The notes under the pieces: generated by a model | What the model saw: only the letters and a program-made list of their open reading frames with translations | Told to the model about the DNA's origin: nothing | Database searches by the model: none | Shown here: in pieces, positions 55,766 to 64,000 of the stretch | Layout of the letters: each line of letters opens with the position of its first letter | Position numbering within the stretch: the stretch's first letter is position 1 | Program-made: the position numbers and the translations under genes | Source of the DNA: Pedobacter sp. MR2016-24 | GTDB taxonomy: Bacteria > Bacteroidota > Bacteroidia > Sphingobacteriales > Sphingobacteriaceae | NCBI RefSeq assembly: GCF_026239655.1 | Contig: NZ_JAPIVO010000002.1 | Location: 124,001-188,000 of the forward strand | Direction: 5' to 3' | Length of the DNA: 64,000 bases

Positions 55766-56800
55766 ATGATCAAGACAAGTGATTTTTTCAAATTCATTCA
55801 TGTGGATGAATATTCTGCTACGCCCAAGTATTTACAGCTCAGTGATTCTATCATTGAAGCTGTGGAGGAGGGGATATTGAATAGAAATGATATCCTGCCT
55901 TCTATCAATGAATTGAGCAGTGTACTCGAAATATCCAGGGACACCGCAGAAAAAGGCTATAAATATTTGAAAAAAAAAGGCGTTATTTTGTCGGTACCCG
56001 GCAAGGGGTTTTATATTGACAATACAGAGTTCAAGAAGAAAATCAAGATCTTTTTATTATTTAATAAGCTGTCTGTACACAAAAAGATTATTTACGATTC
56101 TTTCGTCGCCGCATTGGGGGAAGATGCGCTGATCGACTTTTACATTTATAATAACGACTTCGCCATCTTCAAAAAGCTGATCATGAACAAGCGGACTGAA
56201 TATTCTCATTATGTGATTATTCCGCATTTTGTGGAAGGCGGTGAAGATGCCTACAAAATTATCAATACGATTCCGTCCGATAAGTTAATCCTGCTGGATA
56301 AAAAGGTTCCCGGCGTAACGGGTCACTATTCAGCGGTATACGAAAATTTTGAAAAGGATATCTACAGGGCGCTTATACAAGCAAAGGAGCAATTGGAGAA
56401 ATACCATACCCTGAAGCTCATCTTCCCAAAAAAGAGTTATTTTCCAAATGAAATTATCGATGGGTTCAGAAGATTTTGTCAGCAATATGCCTTTAATCAT
56501 GTGATTGTGAACGACGTGTACAATGAGCCTATAGAATCTGGTGAAGCGTATATTAACCTCATGGAAGATGACCTTGTGGTGCTGATTGAGCGGATCATGG
56601 CGATGGAGTTAACCATGGGTAAAGACGTAGGGGTAATTTCTTACAATGAAACCCCGCTTAAAAGATTTCTATTGAATGGCATTACCACCATATCCACCGA
56701 TTTTAAGATGATGGGAACTATTGCTGCCGAGATCATCAAGAGCCAGAACCATCAGGATCAGGAGGCACCATTTTATCTTACACTACGGCCATCTTTATAA
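55766..56800 (+). CDS. GntR-family transcriptional regulator with sugar-binding-like C-terminus
   Basis: The N-terminal winged helix-turn-helix (residues 10-85) has YLQLSDSIIEAVEEGIL, LPSINELSSVLEISRDTAEKGYKYL and VPGKGFYI, typical of GntR. The C-terminal 250 residues resemble the periplasmic-binding-protein/LacI effector fold (HYVIIPHFV, DKLILLDKK, DVGVISYNETPLKRFL, GTIAAEIIK), as in AraR-type regulators. It is the last gene in the rhamnoside operon and probably controls it in response to L-rhamnose or a derivative; the inverted repeat at 46345 is a possible target. Confidence 0.9.
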   Translation: MIKTSDFFKFIHVDEYSATPKYLQLSDSIIEAVEEGILNRNDILPSINELSSVLEISRDTAEKGYKYLKKKGVILSVPGKGFYIDNTEFKKKIKIFLLFNKLSVHKKIIYDSFVAALGEDALIDFYIYNNDFAIFKKLIMNKRTEYSHYVIIPHFVEGGEDAYKIINTIPSDKLILLDKKVPGVTGHYSAVYENFEKDIYRALIQAKEQLEKYHTLKLIFPKKSYFPNEIIDGFRRFCQQYAFNHVIVNDVYNEPIESGEAYINLMEDDLVVLIERIMAMELTMGKDVGVISYNETPLKRFLLNGITTISTDFKMMGTIAAEIIKSQNHQDQEAPFYLTLRPSL

Positions 56801-56835
56801 AGATTTCCTTATCACCTTAAAAGGAACAGTGATGC

Positions 56836-57738
56836 TTAAATCAACAATCTGCCAGTCGTGAGGCTGATTTCACGCTGTCTGAAAGCACTGGGTGTGATTC
56901 CTGTTTTATCTTTAAATAATTTGGAAAAATAGAAGCTGGATTCAAATTTTAGCGCATAAGCAATCTCTTTCACAGAAAGACTGGGGTCAGACAGCAGCGA
57001 TTTTGCTTTTTCTATTTTGAGCTGGATAAAGAACTGTCCGGGGGAGAGACCTGTATAGCTTTTAAATACTTTTCTGAACCAGGAATACCCTACCTGCAGT
57101 TCCTCAGCAGCCTGTTCAGGGGAATAGCTTTTATCAATATTGGAGCGGAATAGAATCCTGGCTTTGTTGACAATGAGTTCCCTGTCATCATGTATATTGG
57201 AATTTTCTTTTAATAAGGCACGCAGACTGCCCATCAAATGGAGAACTGCGCCAGAAATTTCTGGCTGGTAACCGGTAATCTCCGTTTTGGTCTTTTCGAT
57301 GATAGACTCAAACATGCCGAAGATCTGTTCATTAAAACCGATATAGAAACAGGGCTGTGCCGGACTAAAAAAGCTATTGCGTACAAGGTTATTCATTATT
57401 TCCCCTTTAAAACCTATCCAGTATTCATCCCATCCCGTTTCTTCTGAAGGTTTATAGCGATGTCTTTCTCCCGGGAAAAGCACAATAATTGAACCTTCTT
57501 CGATTTTCCTGTAACTGCAGTTATCCGATTCAAAATACCCGGATCCCCTTGTGATGTAAAGGAGTTGGTACTCGTCCAAAATGCGGCCATTGTTCCAGTT
57601 GAAATAATGATGTGAAGGGTGAGTATTTACCGGATATACTGCTTCCGGACCTGTACGAATGGTTCCTGCATTGAGTACATATAAGCCCCAGTTCTTATCT
57701 TCAGCACTGACAGGCAGGTATTTATAATAATCGGTCAT
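56836..57738 (-). CDS. AraC-family transcriptional regulator
   Basis: The N-terminal cupin-like effector domain has LLYITRGSGYFES and IIVLFPGERHRYKP, the sugar-binding fold of AraC/RhaS/XylR-type activators. The C-terminal double helix-turn-helix (about 200-295) has SYSPEQAAEELQVGYSWFRKVFKSYTG and LSVKEIAYALKFESSFYFSKLFKDKTGITPSAFR (motifs YSWFRKVFK and FYFSKLFK). Convergent with GntR and divergent from the genes leading to rhaT, it is a good candidate activator of the catabolic operon at 58495. Which regulator acts on which promoter is not decided by the sequence. Confidence 0.92.
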   Translation of the reverse strand: MTDYYKYLPVSAEDKNWGLYVLNAGTIRTGPEAVYPVNTHPSHHYFNWNNGRILDEYQLLYITRGSGYFESDNCSYRKIEEGSIIVLFPGERHRYKPSEETGWDEYWIGFKGEIMNNLVRNSFFSPAQPCFYIGFNEQIFGMFESIIEKTKTEITGYQPEISGAVLHLMGSLRALLKENSNIHDDRELIVNKARILFRSNIDKSYSPEQAAEELQVGYSWFRKVFKSYTGLSPGQFFIQLKIEKAKSLLSDPSLSVKEIAYALKFESSFYFSKLFKDKTGITPSAFRQREISLTTGRLLI

Positions 57739-57931
57739 AGGGCTATATATGGTTTGCTTACAGGAGGGAATAAAAATACTAAGAAATAATGAATTTGAAA
57801 TCTCTTGAAGAATTGCAGGCTAATGGCCAGGGACAGTAAATTAAAGCAGGTGCTTCAGGTAATTAAATAGCTATTTTTGTTGTCTTTATTAATTAAAATA
57901 GAAATTATTTTTTATTAAAAATTAAATAAGG

Positions 57932-57939
57932 TAATTTTG
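57932..57939 (+). promoter_or_regulatory. candidate Bacteroidota -7 box (TAATTTTG)
   Basis: Exact TAnnTTTG match 19 bases before the ATG of the 95-codon coiled-coil gene; the expected TTG at -33 is only TTT. AT-rich surroundings weaken the call. Confidence 0.4.
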
Positions 57940-57958
57940 AAATACTAATTCAGGATTT

Positions 57959-58246
57959 ATGGAAGTCGTTAACAAAAGGTTATTTGAAATTGAAAAAACG
58001 AGTTTTGCACTGTTAAATCTTTTCCAGGAAATGAGCATTTCCATGGAAGCAGGCTTCGACAGAATGGCGGGGAGAATCAATAAGTTAGAGTTACAGCTCA
58101 CAAATATGGAATCCAGGATCGATCAGCTTGAAATAAGAACGGGTCGATTAGAAACAAAGATTGATGAGGTAGCGAATGGTCTAACGGAAATTACCATGAT
58201 GATTAATCAAGGAATGATCTCAGTCTCTGCCGGAAAACGCAAATAA
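57959..58246 (+). CDS. small coiled-coil protein, 95 aa, unknown function
   Basis: After a short N-terminal region (MEVVNKRLFEIEKTSFALLN) come heptad-like repeats, INKLELQLTNMESRIDQLE and TGRLETKIDEVANGL, predicting a parallel coiled coil of about 50 residues. There is no signal peptide or DNA-binding domain. It lies between the divergent AraC gene and rhaT, 248 bases upstream of rhaT, and has no recognised family or clear link to rhamnose metabolism. Confidence 0.65.
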   Translation: MEVVNKRLFEIEKTSFALLNLFQEMSISMEAGFDRMAGRINKLELQLTNMESRIDQLEIRTGRLETKIDEVANGLTEITMMINQGMISVSAGKRK

Positions 58247-58308
58247 CAATGCCAAAAAGTATAGCTTAAATATCAAATCATATAGGTGGCTTATTTTCTT
58301 TAGTGATA

Positions 58309-58325
58309 ATTTGGCTATACCAAAT
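58309..58325. promoter_or_regulatory. inverted repeat ATTTGG-CTATA-CCAAAT upstream of rhaT
   Basis: Perfect six-base arms, set between AGGTGG (58284) and CCACCT (58331), about 170 bases before rhaT. It is a candidate operator for the GntR or AraC protein. Only one copy was noticed by eye. Confidence 0.35.
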
Positions 58326-58494
58326 ATATTCCACCTTATGATTGATCAAAGAAAATTCAATAGTATCTCTACACCCCTTCCTGCGGGTTCGCATCAGAGT
58401 GTTATGAAATTCCGGAGCAGGACAGTAAATAACAGTTAACCCATTTCAAAGCATTATTATCGCTTAATTATTCTAACCAAATACATAAACACGT

Positions 58495-59571
58495 ATGCAA
58501 ATCATTTTTGGAGTTATATTCCATTTCATTGGCGGTTTCGCCTCCGGGAGTTTTTACATTCCTTATAAAAAAGTTAAGGGCTGGGCCTGGGAAAGTTACT
58601 GGATTGTTGGCGGTATTTTTTCCTGGCTGATTGTACCACCATTAGCGGCATATCTTACTATTCCTGACTTTTCTGCAATTATCAAACATACTGATGGTGC
58701 AGTGATCGGCCTGACTTACTTCTTTGGTATTTTATGGGGCATAGGGGGACTCACCTATGGTCTGGGTGTACGTTATTTGGGTGTCTCACTGGGTAGTTCG
58801 ATCATTCTGGGCTTAAGTTCTGTATTCGGTGCCCTGCTGCCTTCAATCTACTATGATATTTATCCAAAATCAGGAAAAGATACTTTTACTGATATTATTG
58901 GCAGCTCCTGGGGGCAATTGGTCATCGTTGGCCTGCTGGTTTGTGTAGTCGGCATTTTTATCTGCGGGAAGGCGGGAATGATGAAAGAGAAAGACCTGAA
59001 TGCACAAGAGGAAAAAAAAGAAAGTACCGAGTTTAAGATCGGACTGGGACTTACTGTTGCGATTATCTCTGGTATCCTGAGTGCCTGTTTTGCTTTTGGG
59101 ATTGATGCAGGTAAGGATATGGCGCATGAAGCTAATAATTTGTGGAAAACGCTTCATCCGGGACAGGGAGAGTTTCTCTACCAGAATAATGTCACTTATG
59201 TGGTGATCCTCTGGGGCGGGCTTACGACCAATTTTCTCTGGTGTATGCTGCTGAATGCGCGTAATAAAACATTCAAAGATTATACAAACAAAAAGACACC
59301 ATTATTGGCCAACTACATTTTTGCTGCGCTGGCAGGAACTACCTGGTTTCTGCAGTTCTTCTTTTATGGTATGGGCGAAAGTAAACTGGGCAATGGTGCC
59401 AGTTCATGGATCCTGCATATGGCCTTTATAATCCTCGTGGCCAATGTATGGGGATTAGTGCTGAAAGAATGGACAGCCGTAAGCAAAAAAACATTCCGTA
59501 CAGTGCTTGCAGGGATCGGTTTCATTATCGCATCTATCCTGATTGTAGGGTATGGGAATTCAATTAAATAG
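58495..59571 (+). CDS. rhaT: L-rhamnose/proton symporter RhaT
   Basis: A polytopic inner-membrane protein of 358 aa with about ten membrane segments. The beginning (FHFIGGFASGSFYIPYKKVKGWAWESYW) and the blocks YFFGILWGIGGLTYGLGVRYLGVSLGSS and GKAGMMKEKD match the RhaT family, close to the 344 aa of the E. coli protein. It imports L-rhamnose released by the rhamnosidases. It starts the catabolic operon; the aldolase gene follows after 21 bases. Confidence 0.93.
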   Translation: MQIIFGVIFHFIGGFASGSFYIPYKKVKGWAWESYWIVGGIFSWLIVPPLAAYLTIPDFSAIIKHTDGAVIGLTYFFGILWGIGGLTYGLGVRYLGVSLGSSIILGLSSVFGALLPSIYYDIYPKSGKDTFTDIIGSSWGQLVIVGLLVCVVGIFICGKAGMMKEKDLNAQEEKKESTEFKIGLGLTVAIISGILSACFAFGIDAGKDMAHEANNLWKTLHPGQGEFLYQNNVTYVVILWGGLTTNFLWCMLLNARNKTFKDYTNKKTPLLANYIFAALAGTTWFLQFFFYGMGESKLGNGASSWILHMAFIILVANVWGLVLKEWTAVSKKTFRTVLAGIGFIIASILIVGYGNSIK

Positions 59572-59592
59572 TCACAAAAAATATTAAATCAT

Positions 59593-61710
59593 ATGTTCGA
59601 AAGAGACCGTTTTAAGCACGTAAGTTATTTATGGGACGAAGCCGAAGCCGCTAAACTGGCAGGAGATGAGGTGGCCTTATTACTTTACCGCTCCAATTTA
59701 CTGGGTGCAGATTTACGCCTGACCAATTATGGCGGAGGAAATACTTCCTGTAAGGCAGACGCGACAGATCCGCTGACAGGTGAAACAGCAGAAGTAATGT
59801 GGATCAAAGGTTCCGGGGGCGATATAGGTACATTAAAGCGTAATGGACTGGCTGCACTATATGTAGAGCGGTTAAGAAGCTTGAAAAAGATTTACAGGGG
59901 ACTGGATCAGGAGGATGAAATGGTAGAGCTTTTCAACCACTGTATTTATGACCTTAATTCTAAAGCACCTTCTATTGATACGCCACTGCATGGCTTCCTG
60001 CCATTTAAACATATTGATCACTTACACCCGGATGCTGCCATTGCCATCGCTGCGGCAAAGGACGGCAAACAGATTACGCAGGAACTTTTCAACGGTACTA
60101 TTGGCTGGGTAGACTGGCAAAAACCAGGTTTTGATCTGGGACTGCAGTTAAAGGCCTGTCTGGATGAAAACCCGGGAATCCGGGGGATTATGCTGGGTTC
60201 TCATGGTTTATTTACCTGGGGAGATACGGCTTATGAAAGTTATATCAATACGCTGGAAGTCATAGAAATCTGCGCGACTTACCTGGAGGAGAACTATGGT
60301 AAAAAAGGACCAGTATTTGGTGGTCAGCAACTCAGCTCACCGGAACAGTCTGTAAGGACAGCACAGGCCGCATTGCTGGCACCTATTTTACGTGGTTTTT
60401 GCTCTAGCGAACGTCATATGGTAGGGCATTTCACGGATGATGCGAGAGTGCTTGAATTTATCAATTCCAAAGATCTGGATCGGCTCGCTCCTATGGGTAC
60501 CAGCTGTCCTGACCACTTTTTGCGTACCAAAATCAGTCCGCTGGTACTGGAACTTGATCCTTTAGCAGATCTGACTGATCCTGCGGTGATCAAAGAAAAA
60601 CTGGCACCTGCTTTTGTGGCTTACCGGAAAATGTATGCTGATTATTATGCTACCTGTAAACATGAAAACAGTCCTGCAATCCGTGATGCTAACCCTGTAA
60701 TCATACTTTATCCGAGTATCGGACTTTTTTCTTTCTCCAAAGACAAACAGACTACCCGTGTGGCAGCAGAATTTTATATCAACGCCATCAATGTAATGAA
60801 AGGGGCTGAAGCCATTTCGGAATATACTTCATTGCCACGTCAGGAAGCTTTTAACATAGAATACTGGTTGCTGGAGGAAGCTAAACTGCAGAGAATGCCT
60901 AAACCAAAGGCGCTTTCTGGCAAGATAGCTCTGGTTACTGGCAGTGCCGGGGGAATTGGTAAAGCTATCGCAAAGAAATTTGTAGAAGAAGGTGCGGTGG
61001 TAATTATTAATGATAACGATGGTGGCAGATTAGAGCAGGCAGATCAGGAGTTTAAAGGTTTATATGGAAAAGACGCTTATACTACAGCAGTGCTGGATGT
61101 CACCAAGGGTGATGATATTCAGCAGGCTTTTAACATTGCTGCCCTTGCTTTTGGCGGGATTGATATTGTAGTCAACTGTGCGGGTTTGTCCATTTCCAAA
61201 CCTATCGAAGAGCATACCGATAAAGACTGGGATCTGTTATATGATGTGCTGGTCAAGGGACAGTTTAAAGTTACACAGGCGGCGGTAGCAGTGATGCGCA
61301 AGCAGGCAATTGGTGGTGATATTTTAAATATCGTGAGCAAAAACGCTTTGGTATCGGGACCGAATAATGCTGGTTACGGCTCTGCAAAAGCTGCGCAGTT
61401 ACACCTGAGCAGATTGAATGCAGCAGAACTTGGCGGAGACAAAATTCGTGTAAACGTGGTAAATCCGGATGCTGTGATTTCAGACAGCAAGATCTGGGAG
61501 GGCGACTGGGCAGCTGGTCGCGCGAAGGCTTATGGGGTGAAGGTAGAAGAACTGCCGGCATTCTATGCCAAACGTACTTTGCTGGACAAGATTATCCTCC
61601 CCGAAGATATCGCAAATGCCTGCCTGGTATTTGTTGGCGGACTCTTAAATAAATCAACTGGTAATGTATTGAATGTGGATGGTGGTGTAGCCATGGCATT
61701 CGTAAGATAA
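59593..61710 (+). CDS. bifunctional rhamnulose-1-phosphate aldolase / short-chain dehydrogenase (705 aa)
   Basis: The N-terminal part (about 1-420) is a class II aldolase: NYGGGNTSCKA phosphate-binding block, TPLHGFLPFKHIDHLHPDA with metal-ligand His133 region, and MLGSHGLFTWG. The C-terminal part is an SDR dehydrogenase with TGSAGGIG (449-456) for NAD(P) and Tyr595-x3-Lys599 at the active site. This fusion corresponds to RhaEW/YuxG-type enzymes, which split L-rhamnulose-1-phosphate to DHAP and L-lactaldehyde and oxidise the lactaldehyde to L-lactate. It sits ten bases before the isomerase gene. Confidence 0.92.
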   Translation: MFERDRFKHVSYLWDEAEAAKLAGDEVALLLYRSNLLGADLRLTNYGGGNTSCKADATDPLTGETAEVMWIKGSGGDIGTLKRNGLAALYVERLRSLKKIYRGLDQEDEMVELFNHCIYDLNSKAPSIDTPLHGFLPFKHIDHLHPDAAIAIAAAKDGKQITQELFNGTIGWVDWQKPGFDLGLQLKACLDENPGIRGIMLGSHGLFTWGDTAYESYINTLEVIEICATYLEENYGKKGPVFGGQQLSSPEQSVRTAQAALLAPILRGFCSSERHMVGHFTDDARVLEFINSKDLDRLAPMGTSCPDHFLRTKISPLVLELDPLADLTDPAVIKEKLAPAFVAYRKMYADYYATCKHENSPAIRDANPVIILYPSIGLFSFSKDKQTTRVAAEFYINAINVMKGAEAISEYTSLPRQEAFNIEYWLLEEAKLQRMPKPKALSGKIALVTGSAGGIGKAIAKKFVEEGAVVIINDNDGGRLEQADQEFKGLYGKDAYTTAVLDVTKGDDIQQAFNIAALAFGGIDIVVNCAGLSISKPIEEHTDKDWDLLYDVLVKGQFKVTQAAVAVMRKQAIGGDILNIVSKNALVSGPNNAGYGSAKAAQLHLSRLNAAELGGDKIRVNVVNPDAVISDSKIWEGDWAAGRAKAYGVKVEELPAFYAKRTLLDKIILPEDIANACLVFVGGLLNKSTGNVLNVDGGVAMAFVR

Positions 61711-61720
61711 ATTAAAGCAT

Positions 61721-62995
61721 ATGGAAATAGAGAAATATCAGATAGATGCCCATAACCAGCAGCTGGAAGCTGAGCATCGACGCAGATTCGAATTTGCAGC
61801 AGCAGAGCATGCGCAGATCGAAGAAGTGATCAGTAAATTGATAAAATTTCAAATTGCCATCCCCAGCTGGGCTTTAGGTACAGGCGGGACACGTTTCGGT
61901 CGTTTTTCCGGTGGAGGGGAACCCCGTAGCCTGGAAGAGAAAATTCAGGATATCGGATTACTGCATCAGCTGAACCAGTCCAGCGGTGCCGTATCACTCC
62001 ACATCCCATGGGATATCCCACAGGATTACGATGCGATTAAAAAGCTGGCCGGGCACCATCACCTCCGTTTTGATGCGATGAACTCCAATACCTTTCAGGA
62101 TCAGGCAGGACAGGCACATAGTTATAAATTCGGCTCTTTACAGCATGTAGATAAAGCCGTGCGCAAGCAGGCAATCGAACACAATATTGAAGTAATTCGT
62201 CAGGGTGTTGCCCTGGGATCTGATGCGCTGACGGTTTGGCTGGCGGATGGTTCTTGTTTTCCCGGACAACTGAACTTTAGAAAAGCATTCCAGAATACAC
62301 TGGAAAGCCTGGAAGAGATTTATGCTGCATTACCGGAACAATGGAAGGTATTTGTGGAATACAAAGCTTTTGAACCTAACTTTTACTCTACTACGGTGGG
62401 CGACTGGGGCCAGTCGCTATTGTATGCAAACAAACTGGGACCGAAAGCCTATACGCTGGTCGATCTTGGGCATCACTTACCGAATGCCAACATTGAGCAG
62501 ATTGTTTCCCTGTTGCTGATGGAAGGTAAACTGGGCGGTTTTCATTTCAACGATTCCAAATATGGCGATGATGATTTAACTGCCGGAAGTATGAAACCTT
62601 ACCAGCTGTTCCTTATTTTTAATGAACTGGTTGAAGGAATGGATGCTAAAGGAATAGACCATGCCAGCGGATTAGGCTGGATGATTGACGCTTCCCATAA
62701 TGTAAAAGATCCTTTGGAAGATCTGCTGCAGTCGGTCGAGGCTATTATGCTTTCCTATACCCAGGCTTTACTGGTAGACCGTGCTGCATTGGCCATCGCA
62801 CAGCAGGAAAATGATGTGGCCCGCTGTCAGGAAATTCTGCAGCATGCCTTCCGGACAGATGTTCGGGCGATTGTGCAGGAAGCAAGGCTGAGAAGCGGTG
62901 GTGCTGGAAAACCTGTCGCCTTATACCGTGAGCTGAAAGTAAGGGAAAACCTGATTGCAGACAGGGGAATGAAAACCGTAGCCACAGGATTATAA
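61721..62995 (+). CDS. rhaI: L-rhamnose isomerase (RhaI type)
   Basis: A 424-aa xylose-isomerase-like TIM barrel of the Pseudomonas-type L-rhamnose isomerase group (IAIPSWALGTGGTRFGRF at the start, VEYKAFEPNFYSTTVGDWG with a metal-ligand Glu, LVDLGHHLPNANIEQI, and GGFHFNDSKYGDDDL). It converts L-rhamnose to L-rhamnulose, substrate for the kinase. Its TAA overlaps the next ATG (TAATG), indicating translational coupling. Confidence 0.9.
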   Translation: MEIEKYQIDAHNQQLEAEHRRRFEFAAAEHAQIEEVISKLIKFQIAIPSWALGTGGTRFGRFSGGGEPRSLEEKIQDIGLLHQLNQSSGAVSLHIPWDIPQDYDAIKKLAGHHHLRFDAMNSNTFQDQAGQAHSYKFGSLQHVDKAVRKQAIEHNIEVIRQGVALGSDALTVWLADGSCFPGQLNFRKAFQNTLESLEEIYAALPEQWKVFVEYKAFEPNFYSTTVGDWGQSLLYANKLGPKAYTLVDLGHHLPNANIEQIVSLLLMEGKLGGFHFNDSKYGDDDLTAGSMKPYQLFLIFNELVEGMDAKGIDHASGLGWMIDASHNVKDPLEDLLQSVEAIMLSYTQALLVDRAALAIAQQENDVARCQEILQHAFRTDVRAIVQEARLRSGGAGKPVALYRELKVRENLIADRGMKTVATGL

Positions 62996-64000
62996 TGAGT
63001 GCGCTGCCGGTTATAGTAGTTTTCGATGTCGGGAAGACCAACAAAAAGATCTTCCTGTTTGACGAGAACTATAAAATAGTTTTTGAGCGCTCTGCCCGGT
63101 TCATAGAAACCTACGATGAGGATGGTGATCCCTGTGAGAACCTGGAAAGTTTGCGGCTCTCGATTTTTGATTCTTTGCGCGAAGTACTGAAGCGCAAGGA
63201 ATTTGAGATCAAAGCCATTAATTTTTCAACCTATGGTGCCAGCTTCGTCTATATCGATGCCTATGGGAAACCACTGGCACCCTTATATAATTATTTGAAA
63301 GCCTATCCTGAGGAGCTTAAAAAAGAATTCTATGCAACTTATGGCGGGGAGCAGGCCATCTCTGCCGCTACGGCATCACCTGTGCTGGGTAACCTGAATT
63401 CGGGCATGCAGCTGTACAGGATTAAAAAAGAGCGACCTGAACTGTACAAGCAAATTAAATATGCGCTGCACCTTCCTCAGTACCTCAGTTACCTGGTTTC
63501 CGGTGTGGAATATTCAGATCTGACCAGTATAGGCTGTCATACCCAGCTATGGGATTTTAGTGCTAATGACTACCATCAGTGGGTAAAAAAGGAAGGCCTG
63601 GATCTTAAGCTGGCACCTATTGTGGATGCCGACCAGGTATTTCCTTCAGAATTCCCCGGTAATCAGTATAAAGTAGGAGTTGGTCTGCATGACAGTTCTG
63701 CTGCGCTGATCCCTTATCTGATCAATTTTCATGACCCTTTCCTGTTAATCTCTACAGGAACCTGGTGTATCACTATGAATCCTTTCAACCACTCCCCGCT
63801 AACAGTAGATGAGCTGGAACAGGATTGTTTGAGTTATATGCAGTTCAAAGGCAAGCCTGTAAAGTCTTCCCGTATTTTTGCCGGTTATGAACACGATCAG
63901 CAGGTGAAACGTATTGCAGCCCATTTTAAACAAAGTGCGGGCAGGTACAAAACAATGAAATATGATGCCGGGATTATTGAGATATTGCTGAAGGGGATGG
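62995..64000 (+). CDS. rhaB: rhamnulokinase, FGGY family, truncated by window end
   Basis: The frame opens at ATG 62995, overlapping the isomerase stop, and remains open to position 64000 (335 codons seen). FGGY-type features are VVFDVGKTNKKIFLFD at the N-terminus, NFSTYGASFVYIDAYGKPLAPLYNY, GVGLHDSSAALIPYL and LISTGTWCITMNPF. Family members are about 460-490 aa, so roughly a third is beyond the window. Rhamnulokinase (RhaB) phosphorylates L-rhamnulose; assignment rests on the operon as well as the motifs. Confidence 0.88.
   Translation, partial: MSALPVIVVFDVGKTNKKIFLFDENYKIVFERSARFIETYDEDGDPCENLESLRLSIFDSLREVLKRKEFEIKAINFSTYGASFVYIDAYGKPLAPLYNYLKAYPEELKKEFYATYGGEQAISAATASPVLGNLNSGMQLYRIKKERPELYKQIKYALHLPQYLSYLVSGVEYSDLTSIGCHTQLWDFSANDYHQWVKKEGLDLKLAPIVDADQVFPSEFPGNQYKVGVGLHDSSAALIPYLINFHDPFLLISTGTWCITMNPFNHSPLTVDELEQDCLSYMQFKGKPVKSSRIFAGYEHDQQVKRIAAHFKQSAGRYKTMKYDAGIIEILLKGM

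Overview
The window looks like chromosomal DNA of a Bacteroidota bacterium, most likely a Sphingobacteriaceae member such as Pedobacter. Three SusC/SusD outer-membrane pairs, two ECF-sigma/FecR signalling cassettes, LytTR signalling proteins, a Gld-type ABC transporter, many short-spaced operons and occasional TAnnTTTG-like -7 boxes support this. The genus is an inference from gene content only. No rRNA, tRNA, CRISPR array, insertion sequence or integrase was recognised.

Left end, 1-7.3 kb: a truncated alpha/beta hydrolase, a helical protein of unknown function, then a compact AT-rich locus. This locus holds a full-length LanB-type dehydratase, a LytS-type histidine kinase, a LytTR response regulator and, between kinase and regulator on the opposite strand, an unlisted 53-codon gene (5615-5776). 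That gene has the look of a class I lanthipeptide precursor: a basic leader with an IKLTKETL block, a Gly-Gly, and a Ser/Thr-rich core. The core has no cysteine and no LanC cyclase is nearby, so the product may be a dehydrated but non-lanthionine peptide. This is the most novel-looking part of the window. A TetR regulator and the magnesium transporter MgtE follow.

Centre, 9.1-34.8 kb: two consecutive, similarly ordered loci. Each has an ECF sigma factor, a FecR anti-sigma factor, a SusC with an STN signalling domain, a SusD lipoprotein, and a large metzincin-type zinc protease with HExxHxxGxxH. The first locus also carries a GldA-like ATPase, a fused GldF/GldG-like permease and two tandem MutS-like ATPases that lack the mismatch-recognition domain. 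The second ends with a DUF3347 protein. They look like paralogous, self-signalling uptake systems, with peptide a plausible substrate. The first FecR carries a run of nine G.

35-43.4 kb: mixed single genes: a DUF3095 protein, an orphan TonB-dependent receptor, small lipoproteins, a cyanophycinase-like peptidase, a secreted phosphodiesterase-like protein and an FKBP lipoprotein, several bounded by clear terminators.

43.5 kb to the right edge: an L-rhamnoside utilisation region. Three GH78-type alpha-L-rhamnosidases and a SusC/SusD pair release and import the sugar. GntR- and AraC-type regulators sit next. RhaT, a fused rhamnulose-1-phosphate aldolase/dehydrogenase, rhamnose isomerase and a rhamnulokinase cut by the window end form the catabolic operon. 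A small 42-codon membrane peptide and a 20-bp hairpin lie between two of the rhamnosidase genes.
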